NCBI GenBank assembly: GCA_017396665.1
Contig: JAFQLH010000065.1
Coordinates: forward strand, 1-57,693
DNA: 57,693 nucleotides
Reading direction: 5' to 3'
DNA from: Oscillospiraceae bacterium
GTDB taxonomy: Bacteria; Bacillota; Clostridia; Oscillospirales; Ruminococcaceae
Every line of letters starts with the position of its first letter. Position 1 is the stretch's first letter. Positions 8,643 through 17,602 of the stretch are shown one piece after another. Made by a program: the position numbers and the translations under genes. The notes beneath the pieces are model-generated. The model saw only the letters and a program-made list of their open reading frames with translations, was not told where the DNA came from and did not search any database.

Positions 8643-9728
8643 CTAGAATTTAACCGGATTTGAAGCAAGATACTTCTTGACCATAAGTGCAATCTTGAAG
8701 ATAATAGCGTGGTCAAACTCACGAAGGTCAAGACCTGTGAGCTTCTTAATCTTTTCGAGTCTGTATACAAGAGTATTTCTGTGTACAAACAGCTTTCTTG
8801 AGGTTTCTGAAACGTTGAGGTTGTTTTCAAAGAAACGCTGGATAGTGAAGAGAGTTTCGTGGTCGAGGGATTCTATAGAGCCTCTCTTGAAAACTTCTCT
8901 TAAGAATGTCTCACAAAGTGTAGTAGGGAGGTGGTAGATAAGTCTTGCAATACCGAGGTTGTCATATGAAACGATAACCTTGTCGGTATCAAATACCTTT
9001 CCTACTTCAAGAGCAATCTGAGCTTCCTTGAAGGAACGGGCAAGCTCCTTAACGCCCTCAACAACAGTACCGATACCAACGTTGACTCTTGTGTAGAATT
9101 CGCTGGAAAGAGTATCTGAGATAGAGCGAGCGAGCTTTTCGAGGTCCTTAGACTCAATGTCGTTTCTTACTTCCTTAACGAGAACGATGTCAGACTCTGT
9201 GATGTTGAAAACAAAGTCCTTGTTCTTGTCAGGGAAGAGGTTCTGGATAACGTCATAAGCGGAAACATCATTTGTAGAGATGATTCTGATAAGAAGAACA
9301 ACTCTTGAGATGTCAGAGCTGAAGTGAAGCTCTCTTGCCTTGACGTGAATATCACCGGGAAGAACGTTATCGAGAACAACATTCTTGATGAAGTTGTTTC
9401 TGTCGTACTTTTCATCATAGTACTGCTTGATGCTTGAAAGGGTAATAGCGAGGATGCTTGCATACTTTGCAGCTACCTCATCGGTACCCTGTACAAAAAC
9501 AGCATAGTCGGGCTTCATGTGAGCGCCGAAAGGCTTGTAGGTATATCCGTCACGAACGAAGATATCGTGAGAATCGTTGAGGTCCAGAGAAACATACTCG
9601 TTAGTTGCGCCGTTCTTTGAGAGGTCGGAGCAAGCGATAATGGATGCATTTTCATCAATAACGCCGATTTCTGCGTCGATGGTATCACGCATCTGATGCA
9701 CTACGCTCTGAAACAATCTGTTTGACAT
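8643..9728 (-). CDS. CdaR/PucR-family transcriptional regulator
   Basis: A 361-residue regulator; the ATG at 9728 follows AAGGGTG, whereas the longer frame adds seven residues without a site. The N-terminal region senses an unknown ligand. The central region (about 140-265) looks like the degenerate GGDEF-like domain of the CdaR family. The C-terminus ends in the PucR helix-turn-helix, FFENNLNVSETSRKLFVHRN followed by TLVYRLEKIKKLTG. In this family such proteins control sugar-diacid, purine or carbohydrate genes. No metabolic genes flank it, so the target is unknown. Confidence 0.8.
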   Translation of the reverse strand: MSNRLFQSVVHQMRDTIDAEIGVIDENASIIACSDLSKNGATNEYVSLDLNDSHDIFVRDGYTYKPFGAHMKPDYAVFVQGTDEVAAKYASILAITLSSIKQYYDEKYDRNNFIKNVVLDNVLPGDIHVKARELHFSSDISRVVLLIRIISTNDVSAYDVIQNLFPDKNKDFVFNITESDIVLVKEVRNDIESKDLEKLARSISDTLSSEFYTRVNVGIGTVVEGVKELARSFKEAQIALEVGKVFDTDKVIVSYDNLGIARLIYHLPTTLCETFLREVFKRGSIESLDHETLFTIQRFFENNLNVSETSRKLFVHRNTLVYRLEKIKKLTGLDLREFDHAIIFKIALMVKKYLASNPVKF

Positions 9729-10072
9729 AATTTTTTCACCCTTCTGCATTTAATATTTAGTGTTCAAGCGGATAAAACCGCCCGTAATTTACGAAATGTC
9801 AAAGGCTTCTGCTGCTATTTGTTCTATTCAATAAACTTTTGAGCGAAAAGTAACAAAAAACCTATCCATACATTAGGAATTATAACACAATATCAACTAG
9901 CTTTTGTTAATAAACTGTTAACATTGTCGAATTATCGAGGTTTTTTTATATATTTTATGCAAAAACGGTGCAAAAAATAAGGCAGTGAGCACAAAAGAAA
10001 GGGAAAATAAAAAGCAGACACGCACAAAACGTGTCTGCATATTTGTAAGAAAATAATGTAGCCTTGATAGAA
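9729..10072. other. Intergenic region between regulator and HPr genes
   Basis: This 344-bp AT-rich gap holds a possible extended -10 promoter for the regulator (minus strand TGTTATAAT, -10 at 9879-9884, no clear -35) and the HPr terminator. No convincing ORF or structured RNA was seen in the rest. The leader implied for the regulator mRNA is about 145 nt. Confidence 0.5.
10005..10038 (-). terminator. Rho-independent terminator after the HPr gene
   Basis: On the minus strand GCAGACACG...CGTGTCTGC is followed by a T-rich run. Confidence 0.9.
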
Positions 10073-10345
10073 TTATCTTGCATCCTCAGAGAAGCCGCTT
10101 TCAACGAGGTCAACAAGACCGTCAACAGCATCCTGCTCGTCAACACCGTCAGCAATGATTCTGATAGAAGTGCCGCCAACGATACCGAGTGAAAGGATAC
10201 CGAGAAGGCTCTTAGCGTTTACTCTTCTTTCTTCCTTTTCAATCCAGATAGAGGACTTGAACTCATTAGCCTTCTGGATAAAGAAAGTTGCCGGACGTGC
10301 GTGAAGTCCAACCTGATTCTGAACTACTACATCTTTTACGAACAT
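10073..10345 (-). CDS. ptsH: HPr family phosphocarrier protein
   Basis: This 90-residue protein carries phosphate from Enzyme I to the sugar-specific EIIA proteins of the PTS. Both regulatory sites are present at the classic positions: His15 in GLHARPA (PTS relay) and Ser46 in NAKSLLGI (HPr kinase site for CcpA-linked catabolite control). Having His15 argues against the Crh paralogue. The ATG at 10345 with a GGAGAG site is chosen because it sets both residues at their canonical numbers. The gene stands alone, not next to ptsI, and has its own promoter and terminator. A regulatory rather than transport HPr cannot be excluded. Confidence 0.9.
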   Translation of the reverse strand: MFVKDVVVQNQVGLHARPATFFIQKANEFKSSIWIEKEERRVNAKSLLGILSLGIVGGTSIRIIADGVDEQDAVDGLVDLVESGFSEDAR

Positions 10346-10440
10346 ATTAATCTCTCCATTTCTGATATTACAAATAGCGGACAATCCGCAGTTGAGTAAT
10401 AAACTTCCGTGAAAATATTTCTTTCAAACGTGTTAACCTA

Positions 10441-10469
10441 ATTATACTTGTTTTATTGTTCTTAGTCAA
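10441..10469 (-). promoter_or_regulatory. Sigma-A promoter of the HPr gene
   Basis: On the minus strand TTGACT (10464-10469), 17-bp spacer, TATAAT (10441-10446). The implied 5' leader is about 90 nt. Nothing else was recognised in the 10346-10640 gap. Confidence 0.75.
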
Positions 10470-10640
10470 CGCAAAAATATGTACAAAGCCTCGAATATCT
10501 TAAATTTTCTGCTTTTTGTTGACGCACCTGCAAAAGTTTCAACGTCGGTTTGTGCAAATTCACTACAAAGTTTGAAAGCTTTCTTGCACATTCAACAAGC
10601 AAACGGCGGTTTTTGGGATTAAATGGAGCAAATCGCAGGT

Positions 10641-11378
10641 TTAAAAATCGTCACAATCACAATATTTGTTTATAATATCTAAATCTTCGTCGGATAGCTT
10701 TGACAAATCAATGAGGTCAGGACGCTTCTTATAGGTCGTTATAAGACTCTGTTCATGACGCCATTTCTTTATATTTGCGTGATGGCCGGACAGCAGCACA
10801 GCGGGAACGCTTTTTCCGTGCCATACCTCAGGTCTTGTGTACTGCGGGTACTCAAGAAGACCGTTGTAGTGGCTCTCGTCCTCGTAGCAGTCGGAGCTTG
10901 ACAAGGTGCCCTCAAGCATACGCACAACGCTGTCTATAAGCACAAGAGCAGGAAGCTCTCCGCCCGTCAGAACGTAGTCGCCGATGGAGATTTCCTCGTC
11001 AACAATCTCTTCTATGATTCTGTTGTCAACGCCCTCGTAGTGCCCACATAATATAAATATGCTGTTTTTCTCAGAAAGTTCTCTGCACTTAGCCTGGGTG
11101 AGTGTCTTGCCCTGAGGCGACATATAGATAACGTGAGGTCTTTCTCTGCCCTCTGTCACACTTGTAAAGCAGTTGAAAATAGGCTCAGCCTGCATAAGCA
11201 TGCCCTTCTGCTCGCTGTAAGGGGTGTCATCGACTCTGCGGTGCTTGTCGAGAGTGTAGTCCCTTATGTTGTGGCAATACACCTCAAAAACGCCCTTGTT
11301 TTTTGCCCTGCCGACAATGCTCTCGTCAAGGTATCTCATACACATATCGGGGAACAGGGTAGCAACATCAATTCTCAT
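10641..11378 (-). CDS. trmD: tRNA (guanine-N1-)-methyltransferase TrmD
   Basis: This 245-residue enzyme methylates G37 next to the anticodon of tRNAs reading CNN codons, using S-adenosylmethionine, and prevents +1 frameshifting. Recognisable SPOUT-knot sequences are MRIDVATLFPDM, YMSPQGKTLTQAKC, LCGHYEGVDNRIIEE and IGDYVLTGGELPALVLIDS. The C-terminal domain contains the YTRPEVWHGKSVPAVLLSGH stretch. The ATG touches the rimM stop, so the two are translationally coupled. RimM-TrmD order is conserved in Firmicutes, though flanking rpsP and rplS are missing here. Confidence 0.97.
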   Translation of the reverse strand: MRIDVATLFPDMCMRYLDESIVGRAKNKGVFEVYCHNIRDYTLDKHRRVDDTPYSEQKGMLMQAEPIFNCFTSVTEGRERPHVIYMSPQGKTLTQAKCRELSEKNSIFILCGHYEGVDNRIIEEIVDEEISIGDYVLTGGELPALVLIDSVVRMLEGTLSSSDCYEDESHYNGLLEYPQYTRPEVWHGKSVPAVLLSGHHANIKKWRHEQSLITTYKKRPDLIDLSKLSDEDLDIINKYCDCDDF

Positions 11379-11899
11379 TACCCGTTGTCCTCCTCGTCAA
11401 AAAGCCCCTCAAGAGGGATTATAGTCATAATGCGGTTTTCAATGTCGTTTTTCACAATCACATCAGGAATGGCAGGGATAAGATACTCCTTGCCGTCATC
11501 GGACTTTATGGTGTATACGTCGTTCGCACCCGTCTCGGAAACGTCTGTGATTAAGCCGTAAACTCTGCCTGTTTCAGCGTGCCTTACCTCCATACCGATA
11601 AGGTCCTGAACAAAGTAGCAGCCCGCATCAAGCTCAACGTCATCCCTGTCCATGAACAGAATGCGGTTTCTCAGCTTCTGTGCCTCCTCAACCGTGTCAC
11701 AGCCCTCAATCTTCATAATAACCATGTTCTTCTGAACTCTTGCATATTCAATTACTACCTCGGTACCGATCTTGTAATAAAGCGACTCGAAGCTTGCGAG
11801 AAATTCAGGGTCATCACACCACGGCTGAACCTTGACCTCGCCCCTGAGACCGTGTACAGAGGTTATTTTTCCTATTTCAAGATATTGCTTGAGCGACAA
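11378..11899 (-). CDS. rimM: 16S rRNA processing protein RimM
   Basis: This 173-residue chaperone assists 30S head maturation by binding S19. It has the N-terminal RimM barrel (KITSVHGLRGEVKVQPW) and a C-terminal PRC-barrel (YFVQDLIGMEV...YLIPAIPDVIVKNDI). The start is a TTG at 11899, 9 nt after GGGAG. A longer frame begins at a TTG at 11950, but that codon lies inside the -35/-10 spacer of the promoter and would not be in the mRNA. It is first in a two-gene operon with trmD. Confidence 0.93.
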   Translation of the reverse strand: MSLKQYLEIGKITSVHGLRGEVKVQPWCDDPEFLASFESLYYKIGTEVVIEYARVQKNMVIMKIEGCDTVEEAQKLRNRILFMDRDDVELDAGCYFVQDLIGMEVRHAETGRVYGLITDVSETGANDVYTIKSDDGKEYLIPAIPDVIVKNDIENRIMTIIPLEGLFDEEDNG

Positions 11900-11932
11900 A
11901 TCAAACAGCTCCCATTCACATATTTTATAGAA

Positions 11933-11961
11933 AGTATAATACAATTTCAAGGCTATGTCAA
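11933..11961 (-). promoter_or_regulatory. Sigma-A promoter of rimM-trmD
   Basis: On the minus strand TTGACA (11956-11961), exactly 17 bp, TATACT (11933-11938). Transcription should start near 11926, which rules out the upstream TTG and fixes the rimM start at 11899. Confidence 0.85.
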
Positions 11962-12005
11962 CCGCCCACCGGTCGCAGACAAAACGCCTGCCGACCGACG
12001 GGCGG
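11962..12005 (-). terminator. GC-rich hairpin after the sensor kinase gene
   Basis: CCGCCC and GGGCGG arms with a long imperfect inner stem directly abut the rimM -35 box. No T-tract follows, so it may only attenuate transcription. Confidence 0.45.
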
Positions 12006-12040
12006 CAATAATACAGTATAACCCTGACTTGTGTAAGCAG

Positions 12041-13507
12041 CTATTCCTCGCTGTCTTCCCCGTCGGGCATTTTCATCTCAAACCAGAATACCGAGCCTTC
12101 TCCCAAGACGCTTGAAACACCGAATGGGAAGCCGTGCTTTTTGAGAATTTCCTTTACAATCGAAAGCCCCAGACCTGTGCCGATAACATCCCTCTTAGCC
12201 TTCGGTGCACGGTAGTATCTGTCGAAAATGTGCGGCAGAAGCTCCTCTTCAATACCGCTTCCGTGGTCGCAGATTTCAATCCTTACAAAGCCCTCGCCGT
12301 TTTTCTGCGTAACGATAACCTCCTTGTCATCTCCGCAGTAGTTGACAGCGTTGTTTATAAGGTTGTAAAGCACCTGGTCAATCATCTGAATATCAGCAAC
12401 GCAGACAGCATCCTCATCACCCTCAAAGTGAATGTTGTAGCCCTCATTTTCGTTGAGAAGCCTGTATCTCGCCATAACCTCGCTTAGCTTTTCGTGAACA
12501 GAGAAAGGCTTCGGAACAAGCTCACGCTCGGAGCTTTCCAGCTTTGAAAGCTCTAAAATGCCGTTAACAAGATTAGAAAGCCTGTCCGATTCGTTTATGA
12601 TAACCTCAAGATGCTCCTCACGCTTCTTCGGATTTTCTCCCGAAATGTCCCTTATCATCTCAGCATAGGACTTTATAATAGTAAGCGGTGTGCGAAGGTC
12701 GTGTGATACGTTGGCAACAAGCTCACGCCTCAGCTCCGATACCTTTGAGATTTCCTCGCCCGCATTGTTAAGTACGTCTGAAAGCTGCTTTACCTCAGAG
12801 TAACCCGAGCTTTCGAATTTTACCGAGTAGTTTCCCTTGGCAAATTCCTCAGCCGTCGCAGTAAGCGAAGCGATAGGCTGTGCTATACGCTTTGACAGGA
12901 ACATCGTTATGATGAACGCAAGCTCAAAAAGAATAATCGTAATGTAAATGAGCTGCTGCTTTATGATGGTTGCCGTCGCATCAATCGGTTCAACAGACGC
13001 CTCAATGAAAATGTACAGAACATCCTTGTTCTCGTAATCCATCGAGGTGACAAACATCATCTTCTGTATCTCGTCATCCCCGTCCCTTGAGGTAGGCTTT
13101 ACTGAAATCGAGCTCTTGCCCGAATCAATAAGCTTGTTTCGTAAGGAGTATATATATCTGTTGTAGTTGTAGCTTATGTCGTTTCCCAGAATGGAGTAGC
13201 TTCCCATCGTGTTTTCAGCAACAATAACGTTGCACTGTGAGTCTGTAACAACAACGCTGAAGGAGTTGTCAAAAGCGATTTTCCTTACCGCAACGCCAAG
13301 CCCCGAGTAGTCGGCCTTCTTGGAAATCTGCTGTGCAGCCCTCGACATATCTCTTATCTTCATTGTTTCATAGTAGCTTTCCAGGAAAACGAACTGGAAC
13401 AGCCACAGAAGAACCAGAATAATAGTGGCAAAGAGCATAAAGCTCATCCACATATGTGTCCTCAGGCTCTTGGGCTGTGCGTTTTTCTTTTTAGCGGACC
13501 TTTTCAA
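12041..13507 (-). CDS. Sensor histidine kinase
   Basis: A 488-residue membrane kinase of the PhoR/VanS type. Membrane helices lie near residues 22-42 and 186-206 with an extracytoplasmic sensor of about 145 residues between them. HAMP covers about 206-258. The phosphoacceptor is His269 in ANVSHDLRTPLT. ATP-binding boxes include DQVLYNLINNAVNY (N box), ICDHGSGIEEE (G1) and GTGLGLSIVKEILKKHG (G2). The frame starts at a TTG at 13507, 17 bp inside the regulator gene, so translation is coupled. ATGs at codons 19 and 21 are alternatives. The signal is unknown. Confidence 0.93.
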   Translation of the reverse strand: MKRSAKKKNAQPKSLRTHMWMSFMLFATIILVLLWLFQFVFLESYYETMKIRDMSRAAQQISKKADYSGLGVAVRKIAFDNSFSVVVTDSQCNVIVAENTMGSYSILGNDISYNYNRYIYSLRNKLIDSGKSSISVKPTSRDGDDEIQKMMFVTSMDYENKDVLYIFIEASVEPIDATATIIKQQLIYITIILFELAFIITMFLSKRIAQPIASLTATAEEFAKGNYSVKFESSGYSEVKQLSDVLNNAGEEISKVSELRRELVANVSHDLRTPLTIIKSYAEMIRDISGENPKKREEHLEVIINESDRLSNLVNGILELSKLESSERELVPKPFSVHEKLSEVMARYRLLNENEGYNIHFEGDEDAVCVADIQMIDQVLYNLINNAVNYCGDDKEVIVTQKNGEGFVRIEICDHGSGIEEELLPHIFDRYYRAPKAKRDVIGTGLGLSIVKEILKKHGFPFGVSSVLGEGSVFWFEMKMPDGEDSEE

Positions 13508-14165
13508 ACTTGTATCCCATTCCTCTCAAGGTAACAATGAGGTTTCTGTATTCTCCGAGACTGTTTCTGAGCATCTTTATGTGCGTGTCAACAGTCCTGT
13601 CATCACCGTAAAAATCGTAGCCCCATACCTCTTCAAGAAGCTTTTCTCTCGAAAGGGCAATGTTTATGTTCTTCACAAGATAGAAAAGAAGGTCGTATTC
13701 CTTCGGAGTAAGCGAAACCTTGTTTCCGTCAATGAGAACCTCTCTGGCAGTAAAATTAATTTCAAGCCCCTCGTATGCAAAAACATCCGCAGAAGCCATC
13801 GAGGAAGAGCCTCTCTTTATCGCAACCCTGATTCTCGCAATAAGCTCCTTAGGTGAAAACGGCTTTACAACATAGTCGTCAATTCCCAGCTCAAAGCCGA
13901 ACAGCTTGTCATATTCCTCGCCCCTTGCAGAGAGCATGATAACAGGAACGTTCTTTATCTTCTTTATCTCCTTGCAGGCAGAAAAGCCGTCAAGTCTCGG
14001 CATCATTATGTCCATAACGATAACGTCAAAATCCTGCGCCTTGACCTTATCAATGGCGTCCATGCCGTCAATTGCCTCAACAACCGAAAATCCGCTGAAC
14101 TCAGCGTATTCCCTTACAACCTCTCTTATCTTGTCCTCATCATCAACAATAAGTATCCTTGGCAT
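13491..14165 (-). CDS. OmpR/PhoB-family response regulator
   Basis: A 224-residue regulator, partner of the overlapping kinase. The receiver domain has the acidic pair in LIVDDEDKIREVVREY, phospho-Asp52 in VIVMDIMMPRLDG, and the conserved Lys in YVVKPFSP. The C-terminal winged helix (about 130-224) includes SLTPKEYDLLFYLVKN and the terminal hairpin TLRGMGYKFE. The ATG follows AAGGAGG at ideal spacing. The promoter and a nearby 14-bp palindrome suggest autoregulation, which is an inference. Confidence 0.95.
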   Translation of the reverse strand: MPRILIVDDEDKIREVVREYAEFSGFSVVEAIDGMDAIDKVKAQDFDVIVMDIMMPRLDGFSACKEIKKIKNVPVIMLSARGEEYDKLFGFELGIDDYVVKPFSPKELIARIRVAIKRGSSSMASADVFAYEGLEINFTAREVLIDGNKVSLTPKEYDLLFYLVKNINIALSREKLLEEVWGYDFYGDDRTVDTHIKMLRNSLGEYRNLIVTLRGMGYKFEKVR

Positions 14166-14208
14166 AGTAAACCTCCTTATGATGTGGTAATTATTACGGT
14201 AAATTATA

Positions 14209-14222
14209 TCACATAATTGTGA
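14209..14222. promoter_or_regulatory. Candidate operator palindrome
   Basis: TCACATAATTGTGA, with perfect 5-bp arms, lies downstream of the main promoter and next to a second -10-like ATTATA (14203-14208). It could bind a dimeric regulator, possibly the response regulator itself, though OmpR-type proteins more often use direct repeats. Confidence 0.3.
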
Positions 14223-14247
14223 AAGTATCGTGACAGTTTATAAAAAT

Positions 14248-14276
14248 ATTATAACACCGAGGCTTTAATCTTGCAA
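14248..14276 (-). promoter_or_regulatory. Sigma-A promoter of the two-component operon
   Basis: On the minus strand TTGCAA (14271-14276), 17 bp, TATAAT (14248-14253). It begins right after the spo0A terminator. Confidence 0.7.
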
Positions 14277-14286
14277 CAGGCTTTAA

Positions 14287-14316
14287 GAAAAAACAGACCG
14301 CTTTTTTAAGCGGCCT
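14287..14316 (-). terminator. Rho-independent terminator after spo0A
   Basis: On the minus strand AGGCCGCTT...AAGCGGTCT is followed by TGTTTTTT. It separates spo0A from the two-component promoter. Confidence 0.8.
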
Positions 14317-14359
14317 GCGTATATAGGGGGAGAATATGAATAAATCTGTATTGCAATGC

Positions 14360-15136
14360 TTATGCAAGCTGTTCGAGTCGGTAGCTGAGCCTTATCTTGT
14401 CCGTGATAAGAGCAATGAACTCGCTGTTTGTCGGCTTGCCCTTGCCGGTGTTAACCGTGTAGCCGAAGTATGAGTTTAGCGTGTCAAGGTCGCCTCTGTC
14501 CCAGGCAATCTCAATAGCGTGTCTTATCGCCCTCTCAACCCTCGACGCCGTTGTCTTGAACTTCTTCGCAACACCGGGGTAGAGCACCTTTGTTATACTC
14601 TCAAGCATCTCGCTGTCGTGAACACAGCACATAATGGCCTCTCTCAGATAGTGATAGCCCTTGATGTGCGCAGGAACTCCGATTTTGTGAATGATGTCTG
14701 TTACAATAACCTCAAGGCTGAAGGTTCTTGAGCTTCCGTAGCTGTCAGGGAAAGCGGAATCAGGACTGCAAAGCAGAGCCTTTATCCTGTCACCCAGAAT
14801 GCTTACATCAAAAGGCTTGAGCATGTAGAACGCAGCGCCTGCATCCATTATAGCCTTTTCGATAAATCCGTTTGAGTATGAGCTTGTCACAATGAAGGCT
14901 GGCTTTTTGTAGCTTCCGCCGTTTACCTTTCTGATAAGCTCAAGTGCGTCCATTCCCGGCATGGAAGAGTCGATTACCGCAACATCGGGAGCCTCATTCT
15001 TTATAGCGTCGAAAATGATATTTCCGTCCTTCGCTCTCGAAATTACATAAAAGCCCTCGTTTCTCAGTGAGGCAGTGCAAGCCGCCGCAAATTCGCCCGT
15101 TTCTTCTCCGACAAGAATCTTTATTTTGTTAGTCAT
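14360..15136 (-). CDS. spo0A: Sporulation master regulator Spo0A
   Basis: A 258-residue response regulator that commits the cell to sporulation. The receiver has phospho-Asp56 in [12 protein letters not shown], the classic Spo0A number, and Lys in YMLKPFD. The effector domain is diagnostic: [26 protein letters not shown] and the recognition region [18 protein letters not shown]. The ATG at 15136 follows CGGAGG; the longer frame would add 16 unsupported residues. It sits downstream of spoIVB, the order conserved across sporulating Firmicutes, and has a promoter of its own. Confidence 0.98.
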   Translation of the reverse strand: MTNKIKILVGEETGEFAAACTASLRNEGFYVISRAKDGNIIFDAIKNEAPDVAVIDSSMPGMDALELIRKVNGGSYKKPAFIVTSSYSNGFIEKAIMDAGAAFYMLKPFDVSILGDRIKALLCSPDSAFPDSYGSSRTFSLEVIVTDIIHKIGVPAHIKGYHYLREAIMCCVHDSEMLESITKVLYPGVAKKFKTTASRVERAIRHAIEIAWDRGDLDTLNSYFGYTVNTGKGKPTNSEFIALITDKIRLSYRLEQLA

Positions 15137-15174
15137 TGTTGTTTCCTCCGTTGTTCTTTTTTGACGTCTTCCAT

Positions 15175-15204
15175 ATTTTAACACAAACTACCGCCACCTG
15201 TCAA
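15175..15204 (-). promoter_or_regulatory. Promoter of spo0A
   Basis: On the minus strand TTGACA (15199-15204), 18 bp, TAAAAT (15175-15180). In Bacillus spo0A also has a sigma-H promoter; none was identified with confidence here. The spoIVB-spo0A gap shows no terminator hairpin. Confidence 0.6.
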
Positions 15205-15358
15205 GAGTAAATTACAAAAAAATCCAAAAACTTTTCTTCGTTAAATATTATTATACGACATAATGCGACAAGATACGAGAGCTTATTGCGGATTTCAAGT
15301 AATCTTTGTTAAAGTATACCAAAATAGTAATGCATAATTTGTCACTATTAACAACAAT

Positions 15359-16576
15359 TTATGAAGCAAACGCCAGCGTTTCGCTAAGACCCTCCTGTGC
15401 ACGACAGGAAAGCATCTGATTGTACATATCCTCAGCAAAGGTTGCGTAACCGCTCCTTGTGTCCTTTACGAATACGTGAGTGACTGCCCCGACAAGCTTT
15501 CCGTCCTGAATGATAGGACTTCCGCTCATTCCCTGAACAATGCCGCCCGCCTTCCGAAGAAGCTCCTCGTCTGTCACCCTTATGACCATATTCTTTGTGC
15601 TGTCACCCGACAGGTCAATGCTCTCTATTGTGACCGAGTATTCCTTCGGTCCCTCTCCGTCAAGTGTAGAAATTATATACGCTTCGCCTGTTCTTATATC
15701 CTGCTTGAAGGCGATAGGGTATAAGTCGGAGTCTTTCGGAGAAATGCTAAGAGCACCGTATACGCCCCTCTCGCAGTTTAAGGTTATTGTTCCCGTGCTC
15801 GAGCTTCCGCTGAAAATTCCCAGAAGCTCTCCCGGTTCACCGTTCTTGCTCTTTCTTACCCCCGTTATCTCAACAGGTGCAACCTCGCCCCTGCCACAAG
15901 GGAAAATCTCTCCCGTAACGCTGTCGCATACAGCGTGTCCAAGCCCCGCAAACATTTTGCAAACAGGGTCGTAGAAGGTGACTGTTCCGATACCTGCCGA
16001 GCTGTCACGAACCTCAACACCTGCCTTGTATGTCCCGTCATCTTCAACAGGGGAAAGGTGCAGGCTCTTTCTCTCTCCGTCACGGCTTATAATCAGCTCA
16101 ATAGGATTTCCACGGCTCTTCATAACCGTGTCAGCAAACTGCTGGTTTGAATTTACCGCCTCACCGCCCGAGCTTATTATAATGTCGCCCTCCCTGAGTC
16201 CGCATTCCTTCGCAGGACAACGCCCGTCAATTTCAAAAAAGTCAATCACAACCGCACCGCCTGCCGTCAGCTTTATCCCGAAGGGCATTCCTCCCGACAT
16301 AACAACAGGTGGCTGCGATGAGCTTGCCTCAACCGTCTTTACAGGGAAAATTCCCATAAGCATAAGCCTTACATCTCGGCTTTTGTCAGTAGCCGAAACA
16401 GGATACTCTCCGCCCTCGCTCGCAGTTATATATTTTACAGACTCAAATGAAAGCCCCTTGCCCTGCTCGTAGCAGTACGAGTCAGGCAGAATGCCGTCAT
16501 AGTATGCAATAGCTGAAAACAGCATAAGCGAAAGCATCGCCGTCAGCAGACTTATCGTTTTTACCGCTTTTTTCAT
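15359..16576 (-). CDS. spoIVB: Stage IV sporulation protein B (signalling serine peptidase)
   Basis: This 405-residue S55 peptidase is secreted from the forespore and triggers pro-sigma-K processing. An N-terminal signal anchor (about 5-27) precedes a PDZ domain (about 95-175, GLREGDIIISSGGEAV). The protease domain has a plausible triad His214 (GLGHAVCD), Asp336 (RVTDEELL) and Ser351 (GMSGSPII); the Asp-Ser distance of 15 equals that of the Bacillus enzyme (363/378). The ATG at 16576 gives a normal signal anchor. A weak sigma-F/G-like sequence (GGCAAATTATA on the minus strand, near 16640) lies upstream. Confidence 0.96.
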   Translation of the reverse strand: MKKAVKTISLLTAMLSLMLFSAIAYYDGILPDSYCYEQGKGLSFESVKYITASEGGEYPVSATDKSRDVRLMLMGIFPVKTVEASSSQPPVVMSGGMPFGIKLTAGGAVVIDFFEIDGRCPAKECGLREGDIIISSGGEAVNSNQQFADTVMKSRGNPIELIISRDGERKSLHLSPVEDDGTYKAGVEVRDSSAGIGTVTFYDPVCKMFAGLGHAVCDSVTGEIFPCGRGEVAPVEITGVRKSKNGEPGELLGIFSGSSSTGTITLNCERGVYGALSISPKDSDLYPIAFKQDIRTGEAYIISTLDGEGPKEYSVTIESIDLSGDSTKNMVIRVTDEELLRKAGGIVQGMSGSPIIQDGKLVGAVTHVFVKDTRSGYATFAEDMYNQMLSCRAQEGLSETLAFAS

Positions 16577-16728
16577 TTTTATTTCTTTATCCTCTGAGCA
16601 GTTTTTTCTGCCCGTTCCTTTCTTCGTTCTCGCTCCATTATAATTTGCCGATGAAAATATAAAATTCACAAGGGCGGTAAAGTATATTTTTCTTTGGAAC
16701 AAGGAGATAATGCTGGCTTAAAAAGTAC

Positions 16729-16758
16729 TTGAATTTGCAATGCGAAATGTGTTATAAT
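16729..16758 (+). promoter_or_regulatory. Sigma-A promoter
   Basis: TTGAAT (16729-16734), 18 bp, TATAAT (16753-16758), followed by TGTC. It drives the gene at 16817. Confidence 0.7.
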
Positions 16759-16816
16759 GTCAGTGTATGTTTATAGTATAACGTCAATCTCTTTGAGAGG
16801 AGAATATATACAAACT

Positions 16817-17443
16817 ATGTCGAAAAAATCAAGACTTCGTGCCCAGAAGGCAAAGCAGCTCCTTTTGCAAAAGGAAAACGAGCTCTACGAAGCTGAGGAA
16901 ATGATAAGAGCAAGAAACGGCGCCAAAAGTAAAAGTGCCCTGAAGTACGAAAAAGCAGCCGCTTCAAAGGAAAAGGGCTGGATGAAGCCGATTAAATTTT
17001 TAATGCTCCTGCCGTATCTTATAAATGGTCTTTTCCTCGGCACTATTACAGTTATCGCAATTTTGTTCCTTGACCTTAATATGCCCGATTCAAAGGCGTA
17101 TCTCATAATCGGCGCAATGGCATTTATTACAGTGGGACTCGTGCTTACTTTTTTAAAAAAATACTTAGCAGCGTTTTTGCCGTGTGCCGTAGGAACAGGA
17201 ATGTTTGTAAGCGTCGGATATAGCTTTGTAAGCTACATCCAGGACTATATGAGTACACATCATGTTGAACCCGATATGCAGAATATGGACATAAAATATA
17301 TGCTTTATTTCTACCCGATGCTGCTATTGGGAATATGCTCTTTAATACTTTTTGTCGCAAGAATTATAATAATTGCAAAAGAGCATAAGCGTGAAACTGA
17401 TAAGTATAATAATCTTCCGGTTAAGAGCATTATAGACGATTAG
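16817..17443 (+). CDS. Four-helix membrane protein of unknown function
   Basis: A 208-residue protein. The cytoplasmic N-terminus of about 55 residues is strongly charged (RLRAQKAKQLLLQKENELYE) and likely helical. Four hydrophobic segments lie at about 60-82, 89-107, 113-137 and 160-187. The start at 16817 is chosen because the longer frame begins within 4 nt of the -10 box. An AGGAG site is 14 nt upstream, which is long spacing. No family was recognised. It stands alone between the divergent spoIVB gene and the acylation cassette. Confidence 0.65.
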   Translation: MSKKSRLRAQKAKQLLLQKENELYEAEEMIRARNGAKSKSALKYEKAAASKEKGWMKPIKFLMLLPYLINGLFLGTITVIAILFLDLNMPDSKAYLIIGAMAFITVGLVLTFLKKYLAAFLPCAVGTGMFVSVGYSFVSYIQDYMSTHHVEPDMQNMDIKYMLYFYPMLLLGICSLILFVARIIIIAKEHKRETDKYNNLPVKSIIDD

Positions 17444-17507
17444 TTTTTTGATTTTTGAATTTCACGGAATGTTAATTCATTTCACTGAAATTGATACCAA
17501 ATTGTAA

Positions 17508-17536
17508 TTGACTATAAGAGGCTGTTGCATTATAAT
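17508..17536 (+). promoter_or_regulatory. Sigma-A promoter of the acylation cassette
   Basis: TTGACT (17508-17513), 17 bp, TATAAT (17531-17536), 67 bp before the first ATG. No further promoter or terminator is evident until 22746, so the four genes appear to form one operon. Confidence 0.75.
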
Positions 17537-17602
17537 AAAAGTATCAGTCGAAAAATAGAAAAAAACGACGGAGAAAAACAAAACGATAAAGGGATGTATT
17601 AA

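Noticed and set aside
10014..10038. Possible small RNA next to the HPr gene
   Set aside because: The hairpin with its T-run is fully explained as the HPr terminator.
17444..17602. Inverted repeat near 17460-17495 as a terminator
   Set aside because: The stem is only about 7 bp with a long loop and lacks a T-tract.
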